Part shown: positions 34,325 through 44,336 of the stretch, piece by piece | How positions within the stretch are numbered: the stretch's first letter is position 1 | Layout: each line of letters begins with the position of its first letter | Source of the DNA: Metopolophium dirhodum | Taxonomy: Eukaryota; Arthropoda; Insecta; Hemiptera; Aphididae | Length of the DNA stretch: 64,000 nucleotides | NCBI RefSeq assembly: GCF_019925205.1 | Contig: NC_083560.1 | Coordinates: 145,038,526 to 145,102,525, forward strand | Reading direction: 5' to 3' | The notes under the pieces: model-generated | Told to the model about the DNA's origin: nothing | The model's database searches: none | Seen by the model: only the letters and a program-made list of their open reading frames with translations | Position numbers and translations under genes: made by a program

Positions 34325-36753
34325 TGTTACGGGTAAAGTACAAAATATGGTTAGTGTTCACATTATCCGGGTAATGTGTACACTACCTGTACCTATTGGA
34401 TAAAGTAAAAATACTATTTATAAAACGTTTATTTCGTACTTTACTCGGGTATTTTACACATTATCTACGACTGAGTGGGTAAAGTACTTTGATAAAATGT
34501 ATATGAGAAAATAACGATTGTAGATAAATGTTTATGAAGAAACACACGCAATAATATTTAGTACAGTGCTAGTTCGTCTTAATACACGCGTCGTACATAT
34601 AATAGGTTTTTAAAATGACTTCACGCGAAAAATTTTATGAATGTTTTTATAAAATAGTTAATGAAAAAAATAATAATAATAATAATTCAGTTTATTTATC
34701 GGCAGTTAAGTATAACGAAATAGTTTCGGAAATTAAAAATGTGAGATCAAGTGGAATAAAAAGTAACAAGGCATATCGAATTTTGAAAAGATACGACCTC
34801 ATTACTATTGGAGAAGAAGATAAATTAATATTGCCATTGTTGGAAGGTAATACAAACATTTTGTACTATATTACTAATGAAAATATCTATGATGTGCTAC
34901 ACGATGTACATTTGAGTATTGGGCATGGTGGAAAACACCGCATGAATGCTGAAGTTAAAAAAAAGTATAAAAATATAACACAAGAAGCAGTGTCTATTGA
35001 CTTAAAGTTTTGCGAATCGTGTCAATCTAAACAAAAATCTAAAAACAAGGGTCTAGTGATTAAACCAATGGTGTTTTCGGAAATGAATAGTAGGTGCCCA
35101 GTGGACCTGATTGATATGCAGTCGCAGGGGGATGGAGAGTTCCGGTTTATTATGGTATATCAGGATCACCTTACTAAATTCGTTCAACTAAGACCCTTAA
35201 AAACAAAGAGAGCAGAAGAAGTTGCAAAACACCTTATCGACATATTTTGTATTTTCGGAGCTCCGATGATATTACAATCTGACAATGGCCGCGAGTTTGT
35301 AAATAAAATAATAGAAGACTTAAAAGAAATGTGGGACACACTGAAAATCGTTCACGGAAAGCCACGCCACAGTCAGTCACAAGAAAGTGTCGAGAGAGCA
35401 AACCAAGACATACAAAACATGTTGATAACATGGATGAAAACAAATAACTGTAAATCATGGTCAGAGGGACTTCGATTTGTACAGCTAATGAAAAATAGGG
35501 CCTACCACGATGGCATTAAAAGATCTCCATACATGGCCATGTTTGGTACTGATGTGAAAATTGGTTTGTCATCATCTTTTCTACCAGCTGAAACAGTGGA
35601 AAAATTACCACTGAACAAGAATTGGAAGAAATATTGCAAAGTGTTGTGTCAAACTATGAACAAAGAGAAAATCATAGTGTTTCCGATAAAGAGGTAAATT
35701 GTTGGAAATATATAGTCGTTATACCAGATTTAATCACTTCTAATTTTTTTCTTAACAGGACAGTACTGTATCTAATTGCTGTGAATCGTGTGGCTGTATT
35801 CTTGGTAATGAACAAACATCTATTTGTGGTTTATGTGATAAAAAAGTAATTATTACAAAACAAGTTTTATTTAGGAAAAAATGTTATTTATTTTTATTAA
35901 AAATGTTTCAGAACACCATAGAAAATGAGAGAAGCAATTCAAAATTATCGCTTGAGCAACAAGCAAAAAAAATGAAGTTCAGATCCATCAACAAATTCCC
36001 ACCATGCAATGTTGGCGACACAGTTAGAGTCAAACTACCAGAAGTAGACAGAAGTAAGGGTGATCCACAGAATATACTCTTTGCGGTTGTGTCTATAAGT
36101 GATAATCAATATTACGAACTCGGTAATAAAAATGGCACTCTTCATCAACTTTATTCCAGAAATCAATTCACTGTATGCTCTGAACCATTAATAGATATTT
36201 TAGAAGTTTTAGCCACAAAAAAATCTTTGCGTGAAATAGCTAATGAACAATCTTTTTCCGGTGGTCAAGGTTTTAAGAAGTGTTTATGTAAAACTAAATG
36301 CTTAACAAATAAATGTAAATGCAAATCCGGGGGAATACTTTGTAATTCTAAATGTCATCCAAACTCAAATTGTTCTTATAAATAATTGTATTTCGCTTTT
36401 AAATTTTAATTAGGTAAATAGTAAAATTGTTCAAATATATAATTTATAGTTTAATAGTAATAATAATAAATAATTTTTTTTTGAATTAGTATAATTTGGT
36501 TTTTGCTACTAGAAAGACTTTGTATAATCTGTACCATTTTAAGTGTGATGCGTTGGTCATGTTGTACCGAAGTTATAGGTTTACGATTATAGTTATACGA
36601 ATACATTATCCACAGCACACTGGATAATGTATAAATTGATTGGATACTACATATTTAAGGTGGATAATGTATACATTACACTGTTCGTATGGATGAGGTT
36701 CACATTACCCGGGTAATATGTACACTAACCGTTTTTGTACTTCACCCGTAACA
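34325..36753 (+). mobile_element. Ginger-type cut-and-paste transposon, 2.43 kb
   Basis: Inverted repeats of about 57 bp begin TGTTACGGGT at both ends (34,325-34,383 and complement of 36,697-36,753). A 4-bp TATA duplication lies at 34,321-34,324 and 36,754-36,757. TGT termini, 4-bp duplication and an integrase-like transposase fit the Ginger superfamily. It sits inside the BESS-encoding exon of the Harbinger partner gene. Confidence 0.8.
34615..36385 (+). pseudogene. Ginger integrase-like transposase, three exons, one frameshift
   Basis: Exon 1 (34,615 to about 35,690) encodes a winged/HHCC-like N-terminus (HLSIGHGGKHRM, FCESCQSKQ) and an rve-type core. Asp and Glu candidates are in VDLIDMQSQG, LQSDNGREFV and QSQESVERANQDI. 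One A seems lost in an A-run at about 35,603, because EELEEILQSVV-like coding continues in the next frame. Exon 2 (35,759-35,845) encodes a Cys-rich NCCESCGCILGNE...CGLC unit. Exon 3 (35,912-36,385) encodes a domain with VGDTVRVKLPEVDRSK and a C-terminal Cys-rich tail (KCLCKTKCLTNKCKCK). Introns are 60-70 bp with GT/AG ends. The encoded enzyme would excise and insert the element. Confidence 0.75.
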
Positions 36754-37009
36754 TATACATATAATAACTCACACAACAGTTTCACGCCTATCCACTCTCC
36801 TGAAGAAGTTACCTCACAAATATGCAACCAAAACGAACATTTAATAGATGATTTGCTGAACATGGGCTAAAAGGAGATTATTACGAGTGCTATCTGTTAC
36901 ATCAAAGTACATTGTTCATGAAAATTATTTATTGTACTTAATTTTATTTTATATTTCTATTTCTACATTATTATAATTTGTAAAAGTGTTAATAAGTAAA
37001 TAAAGAATT

Positions 37010-38089
37010 ATTATGGCAACACTGATGAGAACGAATCACAGGGCACAAGCCAACTACTATTGAGGTCACCGCCGTCCCCAGGGGAGTCTCTGGGCACAAG
37101 AAACTCAGAGCATCACCAGACCCAGCGCCACTGGCCAGAGAAACTATCAAGTGGATCCGGTACACCCTTGAGGTAGCGGCCACGAAATAGACATGTATGC
37201 CTGTGGAAACCCAGCGCACCATGTTTGAAAAGCTCAAGTCTTTGGACACGGCGGTGCATGATATGGTGGTATCGAACTTGCAATTGTCCAGCCAATTAGA
37301 GGAGGCTAGAAGATCTGCTGAGATTTGCGTAGGGGCAGCTGCTGCGCAATTCGGGACGGAGTTACACCTCAGAGAGGCGGCTCATGAGCAGACCCTGGAG
37401 GCGGTTGTAACCAGATACGCGGAGAAGGAGGCCATGAGGTCCATGGAGACGGCACCCACGTGGCAGAACGCACCTGTAGAACAAATGAGTACCGATGCGG
37501 CTCCCACATTTGCTGTGGTGGCCAGGAGGAAGCCAAGCAGAACAGTAGATAGAAATGCGGAACGCTCGAGATCCTGAGCAACAACGAGAAATAAAAGGAT
37601 TAAAGAGACCCGTCAGGTCGAACACCTACCGTCCTTCATCCTAAACGAGACACCCGGCAAAACAGAAACTGAAGTACGCGACCTTATTTGAAACCAGGTG
37701 GTGGCAAAAAATTCTAGACCAAAGTGCCATACTATCACCACCAAATCGGGCAAGACCATCCTAAAGCCTTCAGATAAGGAGACCCTGGACGTATTGAATC
37801 ATCTTTCAAAGAGGACTGCCTACGATGGCCGAGGGTGATTATCCGTGGTGTTAGCTCTGATACGAGGTTTGAAGACCAGACACAACACGACATCCTGACG
37901 CAAAACCCAGAGCTAGGAATTGACGAGACGGTGAACAAGGAAGTGATCAAGCCTGTATTCAAGAGTGGGCCTAGGGACAGGAGCACAAATTGGATCGTTG
38001 AGGTCAATCCGAAATTTTACGAGAAGTTCGAGAATACGACAATTTTGCTCTCCCGTACTTACCATTCTTCGCGATATGCCGGACAGTGA
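37010..38089 (+). pseudogene. LINE ORF1 fragment N7
   Basis: 37,197-37,577 encodes a charged helical region (EKLKSLDTAVHDMVV, EKEAMRSMETAPTW). 37,600-38,089 encodes, in shifted frames, the RRM-like region (IIRGVSSDTRFED, KSGPRDRSTNWIVEVNP) close to N2 ORF1. Stops and a frameshift are present. It ends abruptly near 38,060 before the knuckles. Confidence 0.65.
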
Positions 38090-38618
38090 CCCTATGGTTG
38101 GCGGTGTCAAATTTAGAAAATAATATATACTCTGCCAAATCTCGTGGGCCGATCCGTGGGTTCGTTTGTTCCTTGTATTTACTCCCAGATATCAATATCC
38201 CTATATTTGCCATGTGCCTTGCTTTATATTATACGAAAAATGTATAGGCCAAATTATATAATACTACATTGTATCGTTGTGAGCGGGAGCCACTATTATT
38301 ATTATATTTAACTTATATATTATATTATTTATTACAACCATGTGAAATATATCCCCATAATTACCCTAAAACTTTACGTTTATTATTTTATTAACCATAT
38401 TAATTTTTTGTTTCTTTTTCCCCTCTTTAAATAAATCTGAGGAATTCATTTTCCCTGCGTGTACCAAAACCCTGCAAGTTCCACCGACTTAGCCTTCGGG
38501 CTAACACGTGGTGTGGCTTGCAGGTCACAATGTAAGTGTCCCTTACATTGTGGGTGGTTTATAGGAACTAAAAAGCCTGTATCCTCAAAATCGTTTGCAA
38601 GTAAAAAAACGTCAAAAC
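38090..38618. other. Spacer before the piggyBac gene
   Basis: AT-rich, then a GC-richer part (38,455-38,560) with CCCTGCGTGTACC and an ACAATGTAAG/CTTACATTGT hairpin at about 38,527-38,551. It may be the left end of the piggyBac element. No TTAA-flanked terminus could be fixed. Confidence 0.35.
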
Positions 38619-40181
38619 ATGGATCCTGAACAAATCAATGAAATATTAAATTACCGTTTTGATTCATACATTGACGAGGATGATTACAGTAGTTCTGAAG
38701 AGTATCTGCCACCAGGTAATGAATCTGAAAGTGAACACTCTGACAGTAATTCTGTGGAAAATGGTATTGATTAGAAAATTCTGGAATTTTGATATAAATA
38801 CCGAACCCGAGTTTGTTGATTTCACCGGGATTCCTGGCTTACGGTGTAATGTACCAAATTCCGAACCTTTCAGTTATTATAATCTATTTTTGATTGCGAA
38901 CTATTTAAACATATTGTTACGTGGATAAATCTAAGAGCAAATAGTGTGATTAATAAAGGACATAGCCGATATTCAAATCTTAATAGGTGGCATGATAATG
39001 ATGTTGACGAACTAAAAAAATATCTTAGTCTCAGTATTATAATGGGATACTTGAAATTTCCGTCTCTAGGTACTTACTGGTCTAAGTTCGAACTAGATTT
39101 TCACCCAATTTTCGGAAAAACAATTAGTCGTCATCGTTATGAACTCATTTTAAGATTTGTATGCTTTTACGACCCTAGATCAGCGGACATATCTGACCAT
39201 CTACATAAAATAGATAATGTAACAAAACGTGTGATAAATAATATCCAAATGAAATATTATCCGAAACAAAATTTGTCTTTGGACGAATCTATGATGTTAT
39301 GGAGAGGAAAGCTAAGCTTTCGGCAATACATACCTAGTAAAGTCCATAAATATGGCATAAAGTTTTATGAACTTTGTTCATCTGATGGTTTTTTATTGAA
39401 ATTTATAATTTACAAGGGAAAAGGAACAATTATAGAAGAGAATTGAGTAACTATTGGTATTGTTACTAAATTAATGCAAAATTATTTAGGTAAAGGGCAC
39501 ACTTTGTACATGGATAATTTTTACAATGGTGATCAATTAGTCCAGAATTTTTATGATAGTAAAATCACAGTCGTGGGAACGATGCGTAAAAATAGAAAAG
39601 ATAACTCTAAAGAAGTTTTGAACTCTAAATTGAAAAAAGGTGAAATGAGTCACGCCCAAAAGGGAAATATACACGTAATAAAATGGAGAGATACGAGGGA
39701 TGTAAGCATGATATCATCCAAACATAAACTCGATTTTGAAAATGTAGTTGATAAATTTGGGCGAAGCAAATTGAAACCAAATATGGTAGTTGACTACAAT
39801 ACTAAAATGTCCGGAATTGATAGAATAGACCAAATGATCAGCTACTATCCAATACCAAGAAAAAGTATGCGCTGGTATGTTAAAGTTTTTTTCCACGTAA
39901 TGGATATTTGTCTATGGAACGGGAACCATTTATATAACAGTAATGTTAAAAATATGCCACATTTAGAATTTAGAAGGAAGGTTGCCAGCGAATTAATTGG
40001 ACATACTGCACACACCCCAAATCCTTTAACTCGTATTACAAATATACACGTAGTTAAAAAAGTTGATATCAGAAAAAGGTGTAGACTTTGCCATACAAAG
40101 AAGGTCCGGAAAAATACTCAATTCGTATGTGACACATGCATTGATAATAAGGGGAAAACTGTGCCCAGATCCGTGTTTTAA
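38619..40181 (+). pseudogene. piggyBac-type transposase, broken
   Basis: The start MDPEQINEIL at 38,619 begins an acidic N-terminus typical of the family. TAG at about 38,772 stops it. A frameshift near 38,925 leads to 38,946-39,446, which ends in TGA. The last piece runs 39,474-40,181. The three catalytic Asp contexts remain readable: SLDESMMLWRGK, HTLYMDNFYNG and KMSGIDRIDQM. The C-terminal Cys-rich domain is present (RCRLCHTKKVRK, CDTCIDNKG). Such transposases integrate at TTAA. Confidence 0.8.
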
Positions 40182-40575
40182 AATTTTCCATTCTTAATTT
40201 GTTAATCTCAGAGTTGTTAGTTTTAATTTTAAAAATAGTCGATTTTTACGTCAAATAATGTTTTTTATGTCATAATTTAGGTAGCTAATGGATTGATTTT
40301 TAATTTTGTTTTTATTTGAATTTCTGATGTATTTGTTTTATAAAACGGGTTGATTTTCAATTTTTATAATAGGTTGATTTTATTATTATTATTTTTAAAA
40401 TGTTATAACGATTTGTTTATGTAATCTATTGGGTTGATTTTTTTAATTTTTTTTTTATTTAAATTGAATTTGTTTTATACAACGGGTTGATTTTCAATTT
40501 TTATAATATGTTGAATTTATTATTATTTTTTTAATTTTACAACAATTTGTTTATTTATTCTAATCCTGATATATC
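40182..40575. other. AT-rich tail after piggyBac
   Basis: Contains a repeated sequence GGTTGATTTT with A/T variation at about 40,347, 40,374, 40,432 and 40,484. No gene seen. Confidence 0.35.
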
Positions 40576-40607
40576 AGTAGTATATATTTGTATGTTCACA
40601 GCCAGCT

Positions 40608-40675
40608 TTTCCACGGTAAACATTTTTTTTCAAGGGGGAATGTCCCCCTTGGAGCACTCAGATTTACCGTGTAAC
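40608..40675. repeat. Nested hairpin at the left of PV-A
   Basis: CCACGGTAAA pairs with TTTACCGTG, and inside it CAAGGGGGA pairs with TCCCCCTTG. The right half (TCCCCCTTG, then TCAGATTT) resembles the 87-bp repeats at 51,765-52,024 next to PV-B. Confidence 0.6.
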
Positions 40676-40806
40676 ACATTTCACACTGATTGTTAGTAAA
40701 TTTTACCTCGAAAAAATGTACTGTATTTCATTTTTACTCATGTTGGTTACACTGATTTTTTTAATAATGATAAAAACATTATTTATTATTTACAATAATT
40801 TTAAGT

Positions 40807-40843
40807 TATAAGCTGATTGCTGATTATTTTTTCATATTCAGTT
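40807..40843 (+). promoter_or_regulatory. Core promoter of the IAP-like gene (TATA and TCAGTT)
   Basis: TATAAG at 40,807 and TCAGTT at 40,838-40,843 are 33 nt apart measured to the initiator A, the standard arthropod geometry. Confidence 0.5.
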
Positions 40844-40937
40844 ACTAATGATCCATCGTTCACTCAAGTCGTGTCTCATTTTTCTTTATTTTCTCAAAGT
40901 TTTATTAAATTGTATAAGCTATTTAATTTCTTCAAAA

Positions 40938-41336
40938 ATGAATTTTCAAAAATGCGCAAACGATGTCCAGTCATTGGTCGATCAAATACGATTCAATTCA
41001 ACGCCAGCGTATCCAGAATTCTCTGCATTTGTATCTAGGTTACGATCTTTTAAAAGTTTTCCTTCAAATACCGGCCAGAATAAGTACAAGCTCTCAGAAT
41101 GTGGATTTTACTATATCAATCTCGATGACGCAGTTCAATGTCATTGGTGTGGAGTAATTCTACATAGTTTTGAAATCGATGATAATTGTTTTATAGAACA
41201 TACCCGATTCTCACCAAAATGTTTATATGTATTATTAATGAAAGGTAATCAAATTGTTCAAAAAGTCTTAAGTAAATATTGTAAAACCGAAGTTATTTGT
41301 AATTGTGAAACCGGTTCGTACGACACCATTTGTTAA
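40938..41336 (+). CDS. BIR-domain protein, inhibitor-of-apoptosis-like
   Basis: 132 residues from ATG 40,938. An in-frame ATG at 40,848 lies only 8 nt from the predicted transcription start and would add a hydrophobic, unlikely leader, so the downstream start is preferred. Residues about 30-95 form a BIR fold: RLRSFKSFP, KLSECGFYYINLDDAVQC, then CHWC, a His and a Cys in EHTRFSPKC. The zinc ligands C, C, H and C are all visible. The usual Trp after the CxxC pair is replaced by Phe. There is one BIR and no RING finger, although the C-terminus has CNC. BIR proteins block caspases or relay ubiquitin. Insect DNA viruses often carry them. Function here is inference. Confidence 0.75.
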   Translation: MNFQKCANDVQSLVDQIRFNSTPAYPEFSAFVSRLRSFKSFPSNTGQNKYKLSECGFYYINLDDAVQCHWCGVILHSFEIDDNCFIEHTRFSPKCLYVLLMKGNQIVQKVLSKYCKTEVICNCETGSYDTIC

Positions 41337-41457
41337 ATCATGTTTTTTTTTATATAATATACTGTTTTTAATATTTGCTGTATTGAATAAAAAAAAAAAA
41401 TAAAAAAAAAATTGAATGTTTTATCTTAAATGTTTTATTATTCGATTTAATATCTCG

Positions 41458-41587
41458 TGGACGTATAGCCTAGCGGGTTAGTGCGTATATAATAATTTAA
41501 AATGTTTTTCAGGTATCAGGTTAGTAAGTATATGTAAATTCCCTCTCTAGTATGCACTAATTGGCTAACTGTACGTTCACATTTTTT
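41458..41587 (+). ncRNA. Putative RNA polymerase III hairpin RNA of PV-A
   Basis: Arms 41,458-41,490 and 41,548-41,580 pair with G-U wobbles and one bulge. The 5' arm contains TAGCCTAGCGGG, an A-box-like promoter element. TTTTTT starts at 41,582, one base after the 3' arm. Total to the arm end is 123 nt. PV-B has the same arrangement (52,091-52,220). A B-box is not clear. Confidence 0.55.
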
Positions 41588-41723
41588 GCATTTTTTTTTT
41601 TTATCCGAATTTTTAGTATATAATATGACTGCAAAGGAAAAAACTAACAGTCCAATGTATAACTCCTAACAGTTATATCCTACTTTTTATTGTGTACTTT
41701 TTTAGCAAAAAAAAAACTTCATT

Positions 41724-42344
41724 ATGAGTCCACCAATAATTGTCTGTAAGTCTACATTCGACATCCGAGCTTTTAACAAGAAAAGTATTACAGTTGGATT
41801 ACTAATTAATAAGCAGATTTCAATTATTTTATTATTAGAATGTAAACTTTCAAAGAAAATTATTACATTAAGTTTAGAAGAATGGTTCACACTGATGTCT
41901 GAATCTAATTACAATTCAATTATTAATAACCTAAATACCAGGGTGAGGCGTGTAAAGATTACCGATTCCTTTTCATATTCAATTAATGTCAAACAGAGTT
42001 CAATTACCCTACATCTAAACGAGGAATATATTACCTTGACACACGTAGATTTGTACCGGCTTCGTCAATTACAGAATTTGATTGATTTGTATGTGGTAGA
42101 CAAGCAAAAACGTTTAGCAAATTATCAAATTACTTTCAATACTGCATATGACCTAATTAAAAATGATGTCCGTGGTCTGCCATCCACTTGCCAAAGGAAC
42201 GAATTTACCAACCAATATATTCAAAACTATGATTTTAATTATTATAATCATTTACAGAACGATGACACATCATTTTTATATGAAATATTACAATTTCATT
42301 TTAACACATTGTCCGATATGATTTTACAAGATCTAATAATATAA
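41724..42344 (+). CDS. 206-residue protein of unknown function, PV-A copy
   Basis: Not recognised. It is collinear with the 206-residue protein at 52,981-53,601. Shared features are the N-terminal KSxFxI with a GxLxxxxxSxIxL pattern, a central strand-rich region with SxxLHxN..ITL, and the C-terminal RNEFTNQYIQNYDF (RNDFISTYIKDYNF in PV-B) followed by SFLYEILQFHF (SFLLELQQIHH) and DMIL (DIIL). No signal peptide or membrane segment is evident. The frame is intact in both elements, which suggests constraint. A splice acceptor TTTTTTAG lies 20 nt upstream, so a 5' leader intron is possible. It follows directly after the hairpin RNA. Confidence 0.65.
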   Translation: MSPPIIVCKSTFDIRAFNKKSITVGLLINKQISIILLLECKLSKKIITLSLEEWFTLMSESNYNSIINNLNTRVRRVKITDSFSYSINVKQSSITLHLNEEYITLTHVDLYRLRQLQNLIDLYVVDKQKRLANYQITFNTAYDLIKNDVRGLPSTCQRNEFTNQYIQNYDFNYYNHLQNDDTSFLYEILQFHFNTLSDMILQDLII

Positions 42345-42683
42345 AATATATAAATATGTTTAATAATTATTTATTTAAAAAATAAAAACTTTTTATTCAA
42401 TAATAAACTTGCTTTTTTTTCTTAAATTACATGTTACCTTTAATCATAAAGAATAGTTTTAATGCGTTTTAGTTTCAAATTTTATGTTTTTAGTAAATAA
42501 GTAGATTAAATTTTGATAGTACAGAATTGATAGCAATGTTTCAATTAGAAATTTTTTTCTCAGACATACTATATAGTTTATAGGTTTATGTTTTCCAAGA
42601 CCTTTGAGTATTGAACAAATAAAAACATACATGTATAATAATATTTTGTTTTATTAAATGAAACTCATTTTTCCGTATAATAA
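42345..42683. other. Spacer after the 206-residue gene
   Basis: AT-rich with AATAAA motifs on both strands, consistent with convergent gene ends. Nothing else seen. Confidence 0.35.
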
Positions 42684-43682
42684 TCAAACAACCGTCTTGC
42701 TTTTAATAGTTTGACGCTTTGGATCGGTTAGTAATTTATCAAATATAATTTGCATTGTCTCATTAAGACCAGTATGAAGTGTTTGATCTTTTGATTCGTC
42801 GGTCGTGTACAATCTAACAGTAGCTTCACTGAACTTCCATCTATTACAACAAATTGTTTTATTTAAAAACAAAAGTAAATAAAGTAAATAAAATCAGTAA
42901 AAAAACAGATTCAGCAATAGTTTTTTTAATTTAAACCAATGTATTTACCTGTCCTTTACTGGTACATTCTCGATGTTAGTAACCTTATAATGACTTAGCA
43001 CCCAAAGATCCTTTCCTTTTTCTTCAAAAGGCGTCTTTATTGTCACAACGCCATCTCCTTGTCTGAATGTTAGCGAATTAAATACTTCAACATCAAAATC
43101 TTCTGATCTCAAGCGTTCGCTGATATTATCTCTGTATGATGCATTCTATAAAAAAAATAAATTATTTATGCTATCATTAGGAAAAAATATTATTTTTATT
43201 ACCATTTTATTCTGCTTCTTTTTCATAGGTTTTTTAACACTTGTTTTTTCTGCAGAACGTTTTTGAAAAAGACGGTCTTATATCAATTGATTTGCTAAAA
43301 TGTTCATTCTGTGAAACATAAAACATAGTATATTATTTTTTACTGTTTTTTTTTTCCATTATATATTTTTTCTATGTCCCAAGAATTATACCCAAAGCGT
43401 TGAGTAATGTTACGACACACTTCCAATATACTATGTTATAATCAGTCATTTAATAAATTATTTTAAGAATTATAACCATAGCGTTGAGTGGTGTTACGAC
43501 CGGCCTCCAATTTGCTATGGTTATAAGATATTTACTAAGTAGTTACTAACCTCTGAATCAGTTGAAGCAATTGTACGCTACGCCTTTTTATTTTGGTAGT
43601 ATTTCTGTTGAACTGAGCTTCTTGTCCTGGGATGAAATCTTGAAGACTGGTGAATATTAGAGAATTCCCTCTGTCTTTTATA
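42684..43682 (-). CDS. Antisense spliced gene, PV-A copy, 5' part uncertain
   Basis: Two coding exons are clear on the minus strand: 43,145-42,949 and 42,840-42,684. They are joined in phase at an Arg codon (donor CAG/GTAAAT, acceptor TAG/ATGG). A third exon ending at 43,203 encodes a Lys-rich KKPMKKKQNK stretch. The exon junction KDR/WK occurs at the same place in the PV-B gene (54,506/54,113). The region upstream to 43,320 has stops in the expected frame, so the start is lost or in an exon I cannot define. A TATAAAAG box at 43,682-43,675 lies 31 nt before a TTCACC initiator, and a noncoding first exon with donor GTTAGT follows. Basic C-terminal and Lys-rich parts suggest a nuclear protein. 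Confidence 0.55.
43381..43526. repeat. Two tandem copies of a palindromic unit, period 84 bp
   Basis: Each copy begins AAGAATTATA and contains GCGTTGAG and TGTTACGAC. In the second copy TTATAACCATAGC (43,470-43,482) and GCTATGGTTATAA (43,514-43,526) form a perfect 13-bp inverted repeat. It lies in the presumed first intron of the antisense gene. Confidence 0.65.
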
Positions 43683-43989
43683 CACAGATTTTTACCACTA
43701 CTTCAATAATTAATTATACAAACGGTCATAGCCTTACATTATAGAAACCTGCTAAAACATGAACATACAGGTACAACAACAAAATCACATTATATGACTT
43801 TAAATTGACGCTAACATAACCTATCCCAGCCAAATGTTTATGACATTCACCTTTTACCATGGTCAATACCCTCCTTGAATAAATTTCTACAATAACCTTA
43901 CCTTAGATGGGTGCTGAAACATGTTCATATACAACAGCAAATTACATTACATGAATTTAAATTATTACAAACAGGATTTAAAATAAATT

Positions 43990-44208
43990 AGAATGTATAC
44001 ATTCATTCTCAAAAACCAATTACATTATATGAATTTTAATTGTTGCTAACATAACCTGTCCAGCCAAATGTTTTCACATTTACTAAATGTCAATGCTTAG
44101 AATGTATACATTCATTCTCAAAAACCAATTATATTATATGAATCTAAATTGCTGCTAATATAACCTGCTCAGTCAAATGTTTTCACATTTACTTAATGTC
44201 AATGCCAT
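43990..44208. repeat. Two tandem 109-bp units, with degraded copies further left
   Basis: Units start at 43,990 and 44,100, each with GAATGTATACATTC (palindromic) and GTTTTCACATTTACT. Less similar copies are at about 43,785 and 43,930. They lie between the divergent promoters of the antisense gene and the TFIIS-domain gene. Confidence 0.65.
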
Positions 44209-44298
44209 TTTAATATTAAAACAGGATGTAAAATAAGTTGAAATGTTTAAATCCATCACAAAAAAATTCTAATGAGAGAAGAGAGGGTTATTTTCGGG

Positions 44299-44336
44299 TA
44301 TAAAACCCAGAATTTCTTAGCTTATCGTCATCAGTT
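44299..44336 (+). promoter_or_regulatory. Core promoter of the TFIIS-domain gene
   Basis: TATAAAA at 44,299-44,305 inside GGGTATAAAACCC, then TCAGTT at 44,331-44,336. A noncoding first exon follows and ends at a GTAAGT donor at about 44,511; the acceptor at 45,628-45,629 precedes the ATG. Confidence 0.6.

Larger units (their letters stand above)
31545..36870 (+). pseudogene. MADF-BESS partner protein of Harbinger, split by an LTR and a Ginger element
   Basis: Exon 1 (31,545-31,699) starts with ATG and encodes the MADF start (LVEAVEQYPCLYNF). A 1-nt lesion shifts the frame after YARRDITEK. It ends with a GTAATA donor. After an acceptor at 33,147-33,148 exon 2 encodes CKEKWKNLRTVF and PYYLNKDLQFLLPYVKP, the rest of the MADF fold. 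A solo LTR interrupts it at 33,335. The acidic linker and BESS motif (LLSLLPDINAMTDKQMRMFK) follow at about 33,900-34,320. A Ginger element then cuts the frame. The tail resumes at about 36,758 and ends at TAA 36,868-36,870. In Harbinger systems this partner binds DNA and brings in the nuclease. Confidence 0.7.
31283..36900 (+). mobile_element. PIF/Harbinger transposon, right end not found
   Basis: TAA at 31,280-31,282 precedes GGCCCTCGTCCCAC, plausible as the 3-bp duplication and terminus of a Harbinger element. Both partner genes are present: the DDE nuclease on the minus strand and a MADF/BESS DNA-binding partner on the plus strand. A solo LTR and a Ginger transposon sit inside it. No right terminal inverted repeat is recognisable near 36,900. 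Confidence 0.6.

Noticed and set aside
34615..36385. Integrase at 34.6-36.4 kb as the missing integrase of the viral elements
   Set aside because: It is enclosed by its own inverted repeats and 4-bp duplication, so it belongs to an independent Ginger transposon.
38455..40680. piggyBac terminal inverted repeats with TTAA
   Set aside because: CCCTGCGTG on the left and the C-rich hairpin on the right do not match as inverted repeats, and no paired TTAA was found.
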